The notes: a model not told the origin generated them from the letters alone. A DNA stretch of 64,000 nucleotides from Hybos culiciformis (GCA_964007475.1 OZ023273.1:88080841-88144840), one strand, 5' to 3'; positions 1 to 12,463 are shown, counted from the first letter of the stretch. Numbers and translations are program-made.

Positions 1-151
1 AATTTATGTGAACAATATAGTAATTAATATATTCCATATGAAAGATGATAAAATGACAACAAATAACTTCTACACACAAAATTTAAGGATAGATAATAAT
101 ACTCCGGTGTTTGTGAAGAATTATAGAGTTCCATATTCCCAAAAACAGGAA

Positions 152-441
152 ATCGACGACCAAGTAAATAATTTATTAAAAAATTATCTTATTAAACCAA
201 GCCAATCTAATTTTAATAGCCCTATCATTTTAGTACCTAAAAAAGGGTCAGATAAAAAATGGAGATTATGCATAGATTACCGTCTAGTAATTAAAAATCG
301 ACGACCAAGTAAATAATTTATTAAAAAATTATCTTATTGAACCAAGCCAATCTAATTTTAATAGCCCTATCATTTTAGTACCTAAAAAAGGGTCAGATAA
401 AAAATGGAGATTATGCATAGATTACCGTCTAGTAATTAAAA
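152..441 (+). repeat. 145-bp tandem duplication inside gypsy RT
   Basis: Two near-identical copies, 152-296 and 297-441, lie head to tail. Because 145 is not a multiple of three, the second copy moves the reading frame and ends the first RT fragment at 316. Confidence 0.9.
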
Positions 442-2982
442 AATTAATCGCAGATAAATATCAACTACCAAGAATAGAAGACATATTAGACAATTTAGGC
501 AGATCAAAATTTTTTACTGTACTCGACCTTTACTCTGGATTTCATCAAGTTCCACTTAATGAAAACTCGCGAGATATAACATCTTTTAGCAAAGATAAAG
601 GTTCGTTTAGATGGAAAGTTCTTCCATTCGGTTTAAATGTATCACCCAACTCATTTTCTTGAATGATGGCATTAGCTTTCTCTGGTCTTACACTATTACA
701 ATGCTTTCTATATATTGACGATATAATATGTTCAGTCGAACATCACCTTAAAAATCTTAAATCTATCTTCGAAGTTTGTAAAAATTTAACCTTAAACTAA
801 ATCCTGAAAAATGTCTATTTTTTAAAAATGAAGTCACATACCTAGGACAAAAATGTACCGATTGAGGTATCTACCCAGACAGTAGCAAAATAGATACAGT
901 TAGAAATTATCCTGTACCAAAAGATAAAGACTCTACCAAACGATTTGTTGCATTTATGAACTATTACAGAAAATTCATACCAAATTTCGCATCTATAGCA
1001 AAACCCTTAAATAATATGACTAGACTTAAAGTAAATTTTTCTTGGACACAAGAGTGTCAAAAATCTTTTGAAATTTTAAAAAATTGTTTAATTATAATAA
1101 TTTTAATTTTTTAATTATAATAAATTGTCCTTCAATCTTAAATTATCCAAATTTCTCAAAACCTTTTATAATTACTGTTGACGCTTCTAACTTGGGAATA
1201 GGATCCAACCTAAGTCAGGAGATCAATGGCAACGATTTACCAATTTCATATTCTTCTCGTAGTTTCACAAAAGGTGAAATGAATAAATCAACAATAGAAA
1301 AAGAATTAGCTGCAATACACTTCGCAATTTTACATTATAGACCATACATTTATGGAACGAAATTTACTATTAGATCTGATCATAAACCCCTAGTTTATCT
1401 GTTTTCTTTAAGAAACCCATCTTCAAAATTAACTAGAATGAGGCTAGATATAGAAGAATATAACTGTACAGTACATTAAAGTACATTAAAGGAAAATGTA
1501 ATGTTGTAGCAGATGCACTCTCTCGTATCTCAATAGATGAGCTAAAAGCAATGCAAAATAATGAACACAAAGTTAATATAACGACGCGATCAATGACTAA
1601 AATTAAAAAACCACAAAATTCAAAATTTCATAAATATAATAATGAAAATCCTAATAAAACTTTAGAACAAAAAATAAATATATTAATATATGAGGATAAA
1701 TTTAATTATAAAATACCTCAATTAATATTTCACTCATAGTTGTAAAATATACAAAAAACGTAAATTATTATATAAAAACGACATTTCAAATATTTATCAG
1801 ACATTAGAGCCTGGATATAATAAAATTTTTAAAAAAGAGACAATTCTAGCATTGTTTCTCGTTCAGTTAGAAAAGAATTTAGTTAAAACAAATATTAATA
1901 AAATCCAGATAAATAAAGAAGATGATATTTTTAAATTAATTACTACAAAAGAATTTATTAAGATTGCAAATAAATATATAAAACAATTAGAAATCCCGAT
2001 AATTTCACGTCCTTTACCCATTATTAGTACTGGGGAAAAACAAGAACTTTTACATCGTTATCATAATCACCCCATATTTGGCGGTCACGCCGGTCAAAAA
2101 AGATTATACGCAAAACTGAGATAAGGTTTTTATTGGAAAGGCATGAAAAAAGACGTGGCGACGTACGTCAGAGGTTGTAAGGATTGTCATGCAAACAAAG
2201 CAAAAATTAAAAACATCGAACCGCTTCAAATTACAAAAATACCTTATAAAGCGTTCGATACAATAATTATAGATCCGATAGGCCCGTTACAAAAAACTAT
2301 TAATAAAAGTCAATATGCAGTCACATTAGATTTAACTAAATATTTAATAACTATACCAGTAGTTAATAAGGAAGCTACCACTATTGCGCAAGCCATTTTT
2401 GAACATTTTGTTCTTTTATACGGCCCAATGAGGAAAATTATTACTGATTGCGGTACTGAGTATGCCAATAGTGTAACAGCAGAATTATTTAAGTTACTGA
2501 AAATTAAACATAGTTTTTCGACACCTTACCAGCACAAAACAGTTGGAACTGTTGAAAGAAACCATCGTGTTCTCAACGAATATCGTCGATCATATATTAA
2601 CGAAAATCACGACAATTGGGGTGAATATTTGAAATACTTCACGTATAACTACAATATTACACCAAATTCTAATTTTAACTTCAAATATTCTCCCTATGAG
2701 TTGATATTTGCTAAACAACCCAATTCTCATGATTTTTTGTTAGACAACAAAATAGAACCCGTGTACAATTTTGATAGTTATACCAAACATGTAAAATTCC
2801 AACTACAAAACGCAAACAAAATTATTCAAGAGTTACTAGGTACTTAAGGTACTTAACAAATCAATATACAATATGAAATCGATGGGAAGTAAACGATAAA
2901 ATTCTTCTAAGAAGAGAAAATAGAAAAAAATTAGATAAAATATATTCTGGCCCCTATACAATTACAAAAATTGATGGTTTAA

Positions 2983-3819
2983 ACCAGCGAAGCCCAAATT
3001 AGAACTAATTTAGAGCATATAGAAAATACTAAGGTTTTTTTCATATCACACCAACCCAATTTTTATTTAAAAAACATTCACTGTAAAAAAATTATTTCTA
3101 AAGACAATATTAAGAAAACTAAATTGTGTGTTGTATGTTTTTTGAATAAAATTACGTTTTATTTTTCAGTTTTAATTCAATCCTAAAATAATAATTAATT
3201 AGGTTATTTCTTTTAATTTTTATTTAATTAGGTATTTCTTATTATTTTTTTTAGTTTTGTTCAGCTCCAATTTTTTTTTCGATAATTTTCTCAATGTTTA
3301 TTTCAAAACCTGTCGTTGATATCTTTTGTTTTACTTAATACAGAAATTTGTATGAGCCAGAAAGGGATAGAGATATAAAATAAAGGAGAAATGATTGAAG
3401 AAAAAAGCTTGATTTAAAAATTTATTCAAATTTGACCCTTTCATAAAAACTCAACGGTCAATTGATTTAAATCGTACTCTAACAATATTTTATATAAAAA
3501 GTGATTCCTTCGCGATTTTAAAAAATTAAAATAAAATTGTATAAAAGACCCTCCAGTCTAAAAGAGTAAGAAATATAAAGTTTATATTTTTAACAGTGTA
3601 TTTAAAAAAACTAGAAATAAAAAGGAACAAAAATTTTTTTTTTTTTTTTTTTATGAATCAAAGTTAGCATACGAAATAATGAAATGAGTATACGATTTTA
3701 TATGCGAGTATACGATTTTTTTTTTTCATTGAAAATGATTACACATTTTTTTATTCCTATGCATTTGAGTATAAAAAAAAAAAATTTTGCTCGCGAGCAT
3801 AGGCTTGGGCATCAGTGGT
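2983..3819. mobile_element. TTAA-flanked nonautonomous DNA element, copy 1
   Basis: The left end reads ACCAGCGAAGCCCAA and the right end, reversed, ACCACTGATGCCCAA (12 of 15 match). Both sides have TTAA (2979-2982, 3820-3823) within a TTTAAA context. Removing it restores the integrase frame exactly. No coding region is seen. A TTAA target fits piggyBac, Kolobok or Sola3; I cannot choose between them. A second copy is at 52895-53710. Confidence 0.85.
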
Positions 3820-3974
3820 TTAAACGTAACTTTTTTAAATGATAAAAATAAACCAATTAGGGTGCACAAGAATAGAATTATAAAATATAAGGCTTAAACA
3901 AAAATTTCATAGTATCTTATTATAATTATAATGTAGTATAAACTTTATTTTTATTTTGGTACCAAATAAAATAA

Positions 3975-4100
3975 AATACAATAAAATTTTTTAGATTTTA
4001 ATAAAATTTCATATATTATAGTTTTAATAAAATTTCATATATTATATTTTGATAAAATTTCACATATTATATTTTATTAAAATTTTATATTTTATATCTT
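3975..4100. repeat. AT-rich short tandem repeats
   Basis: Four degenerate copies of a unit of about 28 bp (ATAAAATTTCATATATTATA) lie between the pol stop and the LTR. They are noncoding. Confidence 0.6.
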
Positions 4101-4252
4101 AGAATAATTCTAAATTTAATATAAACAATAATTTACATTTTTTATTAAATAAAATTTTAATTTAATAATATGAATTCAAATCAAAAGTAAATACTTTTGG
4201 TGAATTGAACTTACTTTTTTGTAAGTAAGTCCAATTTCCAAAAGGAGGGAGG

Positions 4253-4484
4253 TGTAGTGCGCACTTAGATTATGACACTCTTCACTCATAGAATATTAAT
4301 TAAATATAATATGAGTGATGAGTGACATCGGCTGTGGGGTACTCTCTCTCTCTTCTTATTAATATAAAATATGACATCTTAGTACTAAGCTGCAGAGTTT
4401 TAAATAAGACGTAAGTGAATAAAGACATGTATACTGGATCGGTTCTGTTTTATTTTAAATTGAATAATACCGGTAGGTATTACA
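4253..4484 (+). repeat. candidate 3' LTR of the first gypsy element
   Basis: A purine tract (AAAAGGAGGGAGG) ends at 4252, directly before TGTAGTG. The segment ends in TATTACA, giving TGTA..TACA ends, and contains a TATA-like stretch near 4362 and AATAAA near 4419. The partner LTR is outside the window, so the exact end is inferred. Confidence 0.55.
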
Positions 4485-7400
4485 GTTTTATATTCTATTT
4501 TTTTTATTGCATATTTAAAAAATAAAATAAGGTAACTTAATTTTTTTTTTTTTTTTTGAGTTTCAAAAGTAATACATATATAGTATCTTCAAGATGTTGC
4601 CAGTTTAATTGTTCAATTAATAATTCTTTATTTCAGTTCAGTTATATTTTAATATATTTAATTAATAATCAGTGCAATACAATGTTATGAATTAGAATTT
4701 AGAGTTATCAAAAAGGCCTGATTTCTATTATTAATTTATAAAATAAGAGCAGACAATCCAGGTACAAACAGCACACCAAATATCATAAAGTTTTTTTTTT
4801 AAATAAATATATACCAATTTTTAAAGAAACAACTAAACATTATCTAACGACCTTACTTTACTATTGATATATTTACTATTATTTTTACAAAATATTGGAA
4901 AGAATAAAAGACGGCCTCTTGTGATTATCTAACCCAATCCAATTTTATTTGTAGCCAAATTGATCATTTAGGACTTGGATATTGATTCTAGATTATTCGA
5001 ATTCATATAAGAAATATTTCTAATAAATGTATATATGTAATGCATGTTAAATGTATATTGATAGGAACAATTGTTTATTATAAAGGACCAAGAGAAATTA
5101 AGATAAGTACTTTCATGGCCTCTATTCTCTCTAAGGATCGGACTTAACTATGAACGAAAAAGAGATTTGTTTGATGTCAATCTATTGACTAAAGCTCCCA
5201 AAAGTTGTTCATATTAATTAACACAGTGGCATCGGGAAACGAAAGTTCTCGTTTTAAAAAAAAAAAAAATCAGTATCGAGAAACGAGAATTATCGTTTGT
5301 AAAAAAAATGACATCGAGATAATTTTGGATAACGGATTTATATTTGCGAATTTGTAAATAATGACAGTTTGTTATTGAATATTTACATTACATATTTACA
5401 TTACCCGATGCCAATGTGTTAAACAAAGTAACGGAAATGGAAATTCGACAAAAAATTAATCTAAGAATACTTAATTTTAAGCTTTAAATATTAAGAAGTT
5501 GAAGTTAGGAATTTTAATGACTTTTTTATATTTTATTATAAATAAAAATAAGTAAACAATGCTCCATCTAAATATTGATAATGAATCATAAAAAAGCAAA
5601 ATGTCAAGCTACAAATTATTATATAACCCTGAATTGTACATTATTTTAAATAAACTTTATTTCGAAAATTCGTGTTTTATTAGTTTTTAGCTTTCTTTCA
5701 GTAGAAATAATTTTGAAGGAAGTATCTGTAATTTTGAAAACATCTTAGAGTTTGAAATAAAATTATCAAAAAGTTAAAAAATTTATCAAATTTTTAAAAC
5801 GTCATCAACGAAATTAACTCTAAGGAGTAAGAGCATATCGTATAATGAATGTAATCATATGAATTGAAGTAGCAATATTACAAAATTTTGCAGAATCACA
5901 TTTCATAGTAAAAAATATGGTTTATAGTTATTATTTCTTATTATAATTCAATAATAATTATAAAGTTTATAGACAAGTTAATGTGTTACTTTTCGGTTAT
6001 ATTTTATAGGTTTTATAAGAATGTGAACTTCAAAATGTTTGCTACACTATGATGATAATAGCGACTGATACAGTGATATCAATGAAATTGTATAAAAGCC
6101 TTGGCTTATAACTCAACCTGACATACTAAAGCTACGTTAAAAATATAATTCATGCGCTATGACAAAGGAACAAGTTTTAATTTTCAAAAAAAAAATTAAT
6201 TAAATTCACTAGAAATTATCTTCATCTAAAAAGATTAAGTCAGCAACAAAAAGTTTACTATTATTTTATATTTTACTAGCAGTCTTGACTTCTTAAATTA
6301 TAAGGTGAATCAGAATATTTGCCAACAGGAAAATAAATCTCCGATAAATCGTTTTTTTTAAACTTTAAGGATTAGTGGAATTTTAAATTGTTAAATGTAT
6401 TAGGTATAGTAGTTAAAAAAAAGAAATTATATCAAAAGTGAAAAATATGACTATTAGAGAACAGACATGGCTCTAAATTATTAATTTTACACGAAATTTT
6501 CCTTTTTAACGAAAATCATATAATATTGATGTATAATAAAATAATACGTTTGAAACCATCATGTCTGAGGGAGCCCATATTAATCGTATCAAATAAAAGA
6601 AAAATAATCCACATTAAAAATAAAAATCTGCAATTCTAAAATGATTAGTAAAAATATAAGATGGCAAAATCTTTATGTAAAATACAATGCATAACGTACG
6701 TGTTCTGATAGTTCATTAATAAGGGTTTTAAAACATTCGATTTGAAACTTAAACTTATGAATTTTTAAAATAAAATAAAAATTATAAGCTTTACAAATCA
6801 AATTACTTAACACATATTAAAATTAAATTAATTTTTAAAATAAAATAAAAAACTTAAAAAAAAAAAGAAATCAAAAGCTATGATTTAAGGTATTTGAAAG
6901 TTCGCGCCAATAGTGTTCACAATGCTTTTGCAAACTTGAAATTATATTATAAAACTCAACGAAAATTTGATTGCTATATTATATTTTTATAATTTTAAGC
7001 ATTTAGAAAATTATTGAAATTCGACTTCGACATTATAATGCAACAATTTCCTTATACGATAAATAAAAAATAACGGAATAAAAAGTAGCGTCTTACTTTT
7101 TTTCCCATTATTATGGTTAATTAAAATTTTTTTTTTCTAAAAAAAAGACGCTACTTTTTTTGTTTTATTCTTTTATTTTTTTTAATATGGTTTTTTTTTT
7201 CGTCTTTTTTTTATTTTTTTTAATATTATTCCTAAATTTCTATAAGAAAAAAAAAAGAACTTACCTCTTCTGCTGGTGGGTTCGAAATGAGAAAATGTTA
7301 ATTTTTTTAATATAAAGTTGCCAGCAGAGTTGAGTTGCCGTCAATTAAATATACAGTTGCCATTTTAGCATTTTTGGTGGAAGATTTAGTTACCAAGATT

Positions 7401-7525
7401 TTATTAAAGCTATCGCATTTTTATTTTGTCGAGGAAGTAGTTACATACTGTGCGATTTCCGATTCGTAGCAGAGATGATAAAGTACGATATGTTTTAAAT
7501 TTTACATGAAAAAATGACGTATTGA
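4485..7525. other. AT-rich noncoding stretch
   Basis: No credible gene on either strand. It has short poly-A/poly-T runs and small hairpins only; the clearest, at 7070-7172, is listed separately. Confidence 0.6.
7070..7172. repeat. hairpin with GTAGCGTC arms
   Basis: The arm at 7075-7094 is the reverse complement of the segment near 7145-7170, both containing the GTAGCGTC core. A related segment lies at 23471-23530, so this is a dispersed repeat, probably a small MITE. Confidence 0.55.
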
Positions 7526-8230
7526 ATATATCGACCCATCCAAGGAAGATGTTAATAAGTCGAAAATTATAGTTTTGAGAAAAACGCAATTTAGTTCAAA
7601 ATATGAATAAACAGGATGTTTATGGTTCGATTTCAACGAAACTCACGGCATATGATAAAGAGCTTGAGCATGTTTAGGAGACAATTTCTTGACTCTTTAT
7701 TCAAACTAAAAAGTACGGTTTTCTACAAAAACAACTTAATTCACTGCACTGTTTTCATTAATACAGATTGGTATGTCGAGTTGTAAACATAATGAAGTAA
7801 TTCCCGCCTTTTTTGCTGTCACACTCCATGTAAAATGTTGCCAACTTTATTTATAACCGATTGGATTATTTTTTGTCCCAGTAAAAAGTTTATAAAATCC
7901 AACTCCGGGTTGACAAGTAAGTGTAAAACTGTTAACAACTCAGCGAAAGTTTTTGTAATATGTTGACAACTCTAGATACAACCGAAAGAATTAAAAAAAA
8001 GTTCGTGCATTAAATTGATAACTGCTTTTATCAATTTTATCCAGGTAGATTTCAGAGTTAAACTAACAATGCATTACGTTGTTTTTGAACTTATCTCAGC
8101 AATAGTTTTGGTTACAAAAAAACCGGTTTTTGATTCAGATAGGAAAATTTATTAGCTTACGTATTACAACACTCCCGTAATAAGTTGACAAGTCGACTTA
8201 TCAACATCTTCCTTGGATGGGTCGATATAT
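7526..8230. mobile_element. 705-bp element with 38-bp terminal inverted repeats
   Basis: The left TIR (7526-7563) and right TIR (8193-8230) match at 37 of 38 positions, beginning ATATATCGACCCATCCAAGG. A TA target is possible but ambiguous in the TATATA context. The interior has no ORF and several GTTGACAACT-like repeats. It is probably a nonautonomous DNA transposon of unassigned superfamily. Confidence 0.8.
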
Positions 8231-8527
8231 ACCTACATACATTATTAAAATTTTTTTTTAAATAAAATTTAAAGCGTTAATGTTTGTAAAATGTTTGACA
8301 TTTTGGTGAACGTTCATAAAAAATCCAATGCCACTAATACTTTATCAACTTTGGTGAATACAAAACTACCACCGATTAAAATGCATTTTCTTCGGTTTGG
8401 TAAATGTGGTACCATTGACTTTATGGGAAAATTTATGTAATTTTAAAAAAAGATTATGAAACACTAAGAGAAATATATAAAAATCCTTAATTATCTGTAG
8501 TAGCGTGTTGTTATTGCTATCATAATA

Positions 8528-9444
8528 AAGGGTTTTCCAATAAGAGGTGTTATTTTGAATAGCCCGCTATTTCGGTAGCTGTCACTTTTGAAGCTGTTAT
8601 TTTTTGAAATTTGACAAGTAGAAACTACGCCATTACTAAAAATGGAACGATACACGCTTCAACAACGCATTGAAAATATAAAAATTCACTACAAAAATAG
8701 TGAAAATTTTGCAGTCATAATTCGCAAAACTAAAGCATTTTTGGTTCGTCGTGAAGCATCTTGTCGGACAGCAATACAGAAATTGGTGGAAAAAATCGAG
8801 CTGTTGGGACAAGTTAGTGATGTGAAGAATAAAACCCGTGCACGTCGGTCAAGAACAACTGAGAATATTGCTGCTGGACCTTACTTTTTCGAAAATGAGG
8901 CTGGATCAACAGTTACGGTGAATGGATTACGCTATCGAGAGATGATTAATGATTTTTATGGCTGGAGTTGGATGGTATTGATCTGGACAACGTTTACTTT
9001 CAACAAGACCGCGCTACGTGCCACACAAGCAACGAAACCATTGATCTTTCACGGGAAAAATTTCCGAACCGTGTTATCTCTCGAAGAAGTGATCACAATT
9101 GGCCACCGAGATCTTGTGATTTAACACCTTGCGACTTCTTCCTTTGGGGCCGCGAGAAAGATAAGGTCTACGCCAACAGCCCAGCGTCGATTCAAGACCT
9201 CAAAGATGGAATTCGTGACGCTATCGAGGACATAGGGCAGACACTTTGCGATTTTGTTATGGAAAATTTCATGAAAAGGATATAGTCCTGTAAGCCTGGT
9301 CGTGGTGGTCATTTCGCTGATTTTGTTTTTCATTATTAACGGCATACCTTCCTCTTTATTATGAAATAAACATCCGATCATTTATCTCAAAAAATGGCAT
9401 TTTTCTTTGAATATCAAAATAACACCTCTTATTGGAAAACCCTT
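8528..9444 (+). mobile_element. mariner element, internally deleted
   Basis: TIRs of about 31 bp (AAGGGTTTTCCAATAAGAGG start) at 8528-8558 and 9414-9444 are flanked by TA on both sides (8526-8527, 9445-9446). It encodes a broken mariner transposase. The length of 917 bp is below that of a full mariner, in line with the missing middle of the protein. Confidence 0.9.
8642..9285 (+). pseudogene. mariner transposase, middle deleted and frameshifted
   Basis: A cut-and-paste transposase. The N-terminus has the helix-turn-helix region and a GQVSDVKNKTRARRSRTTEN linker, then jumps straight to GPYFFENEAGS. The segment normally between them, with the first catalytic Asp, is absent. The second catalytic Asp is in YFQQDRATCH and the third in WPPRSCDLTPCDFFLWG, but these lie in another frame (8968-9285). 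A T run at 8953-8957 seems one base short, which would explain the shift. The product cannot be active; the ends could still be moved by a transposase supplied elsewhere. Confidence 0.88.
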
Positions 9445-9622
9445 TATGTAAGAGCATGCAGGTTGTGTTTCAAACGTGGGCAAAATAAAAATAATTGTGA
9501 TGATTTTATTTTGCAACAAGATCTAAATTTGAATATTTTTTTAATGTTAAAATTTTTATTATTCAGAACTTCGACAAAAAGCCTGGATACATGTAGTATG
9601 TAATAATTGGAATTGAAAAATC

Positions 9623-10523
9623 GCCTAGCAATTCATCGCGAAGTAATTCATCGCCAGCAATTCATCGCCAGCAATTCATCGCCAGCAATTCATCGCCAGC
9701 AATTCATCGCCAGCAATTCATCGTCAAGCAATTCATCGCCAAAAATATTATCGCCAAGCAATTCATCGCCAAGAAATTTATCGCTAGTTATTCATCGCCA
9801 GTAATTCATCGCCAGCAATTCATCGCCAGCAATTCATCGTCAGTAATTCATCGCCAGCAATTCATCGCCAGCAATTCATCGCCAGCAATTCATCGCCATT
9901 GGGTGATTGAGTAGAGGCGGTGCCCAAATCACTTTTTTCTCGGAAATGCTCCGTTTCCGAGATTTGACCCCTCAAAATTTTCTTACATTTTTCTATGGAA
10001 AATTTTTTTTTCCCTCCGAAATATAAAAAAAAAAAAAAATTAGCCCGATGTGGCAGAAACTTGGTGAGGAAGTAGAGGCGGTTCCCAAATCACCAAATCC
10101 AAACTTTTTTTCTCGGAAATGCCCCGTTTCGGAGATATGGCCACTCAAAATTTTCATACATTTTTCGACGGCAAAATTTTTTTTTCGCCGAAATATAAAA
10201 AAGAAACCAAAAAAAAAAAAACATAAAATGAATTGCTGGCGATGAATTGCTGGCGATGAATTACTGGCGATAAATTTTTTGGCGATGAATTGCTTGGCGA
10301 TGAACTTTTTGGCGATGAATTGCTTGACGATGAATTGCTGGCGATGAATTGCTGGCGATGAATTGCTTGGCGATGAATAGCTTGACGATGAATTGCTTGA
10401 CGATGAATTGCTTGGCGATGAATTGCTTGGCGATGAATTGCTTGACGATGAATTGCTGGCGATGAATTGCTGGCAATGAATTGCTGGGCGATGAATTGCG
10501 AGGCGATGAATTAGCCTAGATTC
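9623..10523. mobile_element. foldback-like element of 14-15 bp tandem repeats (FB1)
   Basis: The left arm (about 9630-9898) is a tandem array of an ATTCATCGCCAGCA unit; the right arm (10227-10515) is the same unit in reverse orientation, so the arms could form a long hairpin. The middle holds a repeat-A segment. GAAAAATC flanks both sides (9615-9622 and 10524-10531), a likely 8-bp target-site duplication. Short ORFs here are repeat translations and not genes. Confidence 0.75.
9899..10225. repeat. repeat A, copy 1 (core of FB1)
   Basis: It contains GTAGAGGCGGT, a C-CCGTTTC-G-AGAT box and CAAAATTTTC-TACATTTTT, shared with the other repeat-A copies. The segment is itself duplicated head to tail (about 9905-10035 and 10060-10205). 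Repeat-A end sequences are not seen here. Confidence 0.7.
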
Positions 10524-10684
10524 GAAAAATCATAAGCTTAAATAAATATAATTAGATAATAAATTTTAAATTATATTATTGAAAGTTTCGAGTACTAGAC
10601 TTGACAACAAATCTGTGTAGAATGATAAAAAAATAAAATAGAATGACGTAAAGTTTTTTGAAAAAAATTCATCTTCCTGTCAAT

Positions 10685-11730
10685 TTTGTTATAGTAGATT
10701 TCAATACATGGATGAAAATTTGTTATTCTTACGAGTTGTGTATACACACAAACACATAGACACGAGTCATATTTATATCACGAGACCGAAGGTCGAGTGA
10801 TATAATATTGACGAGTGTCTATGTGTTTGTGTATATACACAACGAGTTGTATAACAAATTTGATTACCATGTATTGTATACTGCTTTAATGTTGAAAACA
10901 ATACATTTACAATGAAAAAAATAAACAAAGAAGTTCAAAATGAAGCAACGAAATAAAATTTAATTAATACGGATTATTTAAGATCAGCTAATTCCTAAAA
11001 TATTAAAAAAAATTAGTAATTTTTCCAAAAAAAATATTCATTTTCTTTTTTGCAAAAACAAAAATCGAATAATTTTTTTTTAGAAAAATTACTAATTTTT
11101 TTTTTATTATTTTAGGAACTAATGGTCTTCTTAAATTTTATTTAATTTTATTTTTAATTAAAAAAAATAATAATAATTTTATAATTATTTTTTTTATAAT
11201 TAAAAATAAAATCAAATAATAATTATATAATTATAATTTATATTTACAATAAATAATCCCCTTGTTGCTGCCATTTTCCTCGTTTGTTGATAAAAGAAAA
11301 AAAAAATTCTTACTTGACATTTGACAATTGACAGCAAACTTTATAATGACAACAAAGGGTTACCATTGTTCTATTTTTATTCATTTTGTTTTTTTGAATA
11401 AGTGCAATTTTTGGAGTGTGGTTTAAATTTTTGTACTAAAATCCAACCACACTCGTTTAAAAATTTAGTAGTAGAGGTTCGAAGATCCTTTAAAAATAGT
11501 AGATTATAAACACATGTTAAGAAAATTCATCGACTGATCGACTGGCCGCTTTTTAGAAAAAAAAAAAAAATAGATTAGCTCAGAGGGAAAATATAGATTT
11601 TTAGCATTATAAACTAAGCTTTGTTTGACATTGATATGATGCATGTGAGAGGTATACATTTGCAATATTTTTTTTTTTTTTTTGGTATTTATCTGTATTG
11701 AAATATTGTGAGTGTGAGTGATATTATTTT
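10685..11730. repeat. left inverted arm around the Penelope-like element
   Basis: An inverted copy of 21219-22435 with small gaps. It contains a palindrome at about 10735-10855 (arms around ACACAAACACATAGACACGAG, centre GAGACCGAAGGTC) and a second AT-rich palindrome at about 10980-11130. No gene. The two arms face each other across 9.5 kb that includes the Penelope-like coding region. Confidence 0.8.
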
Positions 11731-12345
11731 TGTTTATAGTATTACGTAGTTCAAAATGAAGAATGTAAATACAATATAGAGCAATGTAAATACAATTTAC
11801 ATCACAGGGAAATGTAAATACAATTTTCATTCCTCTATAATTGCATGTGTATTAATGCATGTAATGGACCATTTACCGAGCTAAATTTGCGAATGTAAAT
11901 ACAACTTACCGAAGCCATGCGCATTAAAATAATTTCTCTTCTTAGTGTTTCAAACTATGTAGGTGATCAGCTGAGTTATTAATAATTTTTATTATTTAAT
12001 ATTGGTAAATATTAATCTCTTCTTTGTTATGAACTAACCATTGTATTTAAAAACTATAGTATTCAATCAAAATAAGTCAAATATAAAACATAACTCTACC
12101 CTTCGCAACATTAAAAAAAAAATTTATAGAGAATTTAAATAAAAAAATAAAAAAAATTAATAATAAATTTTAATGTGCATGTGTTCGGTAAGTTGTACTT
12201 ACAATCGCAAATTTTTAGCTCAGTAAATGGTCCATTACATGCATCAATACACATGCAATTATTCACTTAAGTAAATTTTATTTACATTTCCCTATATTGT
12301 ATTTACTTACTTCATTTTGAACTGCGTAATACTATAAACAAAAAT
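11727..12345. mobile_element. element with long (about 200-bp) inverted ends
   Basis: The left part (from GTTTATAGTATTACG near 11732) and the right part (near 12345, reversed) match over about 200 bp, including ATGTAAATACAAT repeats and a CATGTAATGGACCATTTAC segment. It interrupts the inverted arm, whose sequence resumes near 12385 (GATAAATTAAACGACC). No ORF; probably a nonautonomous insertion. Exact ends are uncertain. Confidence 0.6.
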
Positions 12346-12463
12346 ATTATCACTTGGTTTGGTTAACGTCTGTTTTTAATATTTTTGATAAATTAAACGA
12401 CCAATTTGTTCAGACAAAAAAATTTTTTTAATAATAATTTTTTGATTGTTAATTTACATCAAA

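Larger units (their letters stand above)
8..3897 (+). pseudogene. pol: gypsy pol relic: RT, RNase H, integrase
   Basis: The polyprotein of an LTR retrotransposon, which copies RNA into DNA and integrates it. RT: the YIDD catalytic box is near 712, preceded by an in-frame stop near 660 and followed by one near 862. RNase H: the VDAS start and the SDHKPL box lie in 1084-1479. Integrase: an HHCC-type zinc region is split over 2060-2200 (H..H, then CKDC), followed by the catalytic core with IDPIGPL, ITDCGTEY and VGTVERNH in 2143-2847. The integrase tail is broken at 2982 by a DNA transposon and resumes at 3820, ending in VHKNRIIKYKA at the stop 3895-3897. Frame breaks near 300, 1475 and 2845 coincide with short tandem duplications. 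The start lies before the window. Confidence 0.85.
1..4484 (+). mobile_element. Ty3/gypsy LTR retrotransposon, 5' part outside the window
   Basis: Fragments of RT, RNase H and integrase lie in order on the plus strand and are followed by a purine-rich tract and a candidate 3' LTR. The 5' LTR and gag would lie before the window. The coding part carries several stops, three tandem duplications and a 837-bp insertion, so the copy cannot be active. Family: Ty3/gypsy by domain order; the mdg1/412-like group is only a guess from integrase flavour and the TGTAGT LTR start. Confidence 0.85.

Noticed and set aside
9630..10515. Possible repeat proteins from the ATTCATCGCC array
   Set aside because: The frame is open only because the unit lacks stops; the protein is a simple repeat of one motif.
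11504..11830. Minus-strand open frame of 108 residues
   Set aside because: It crosses the border between the inverted arm and another element, so it is a chance frame.
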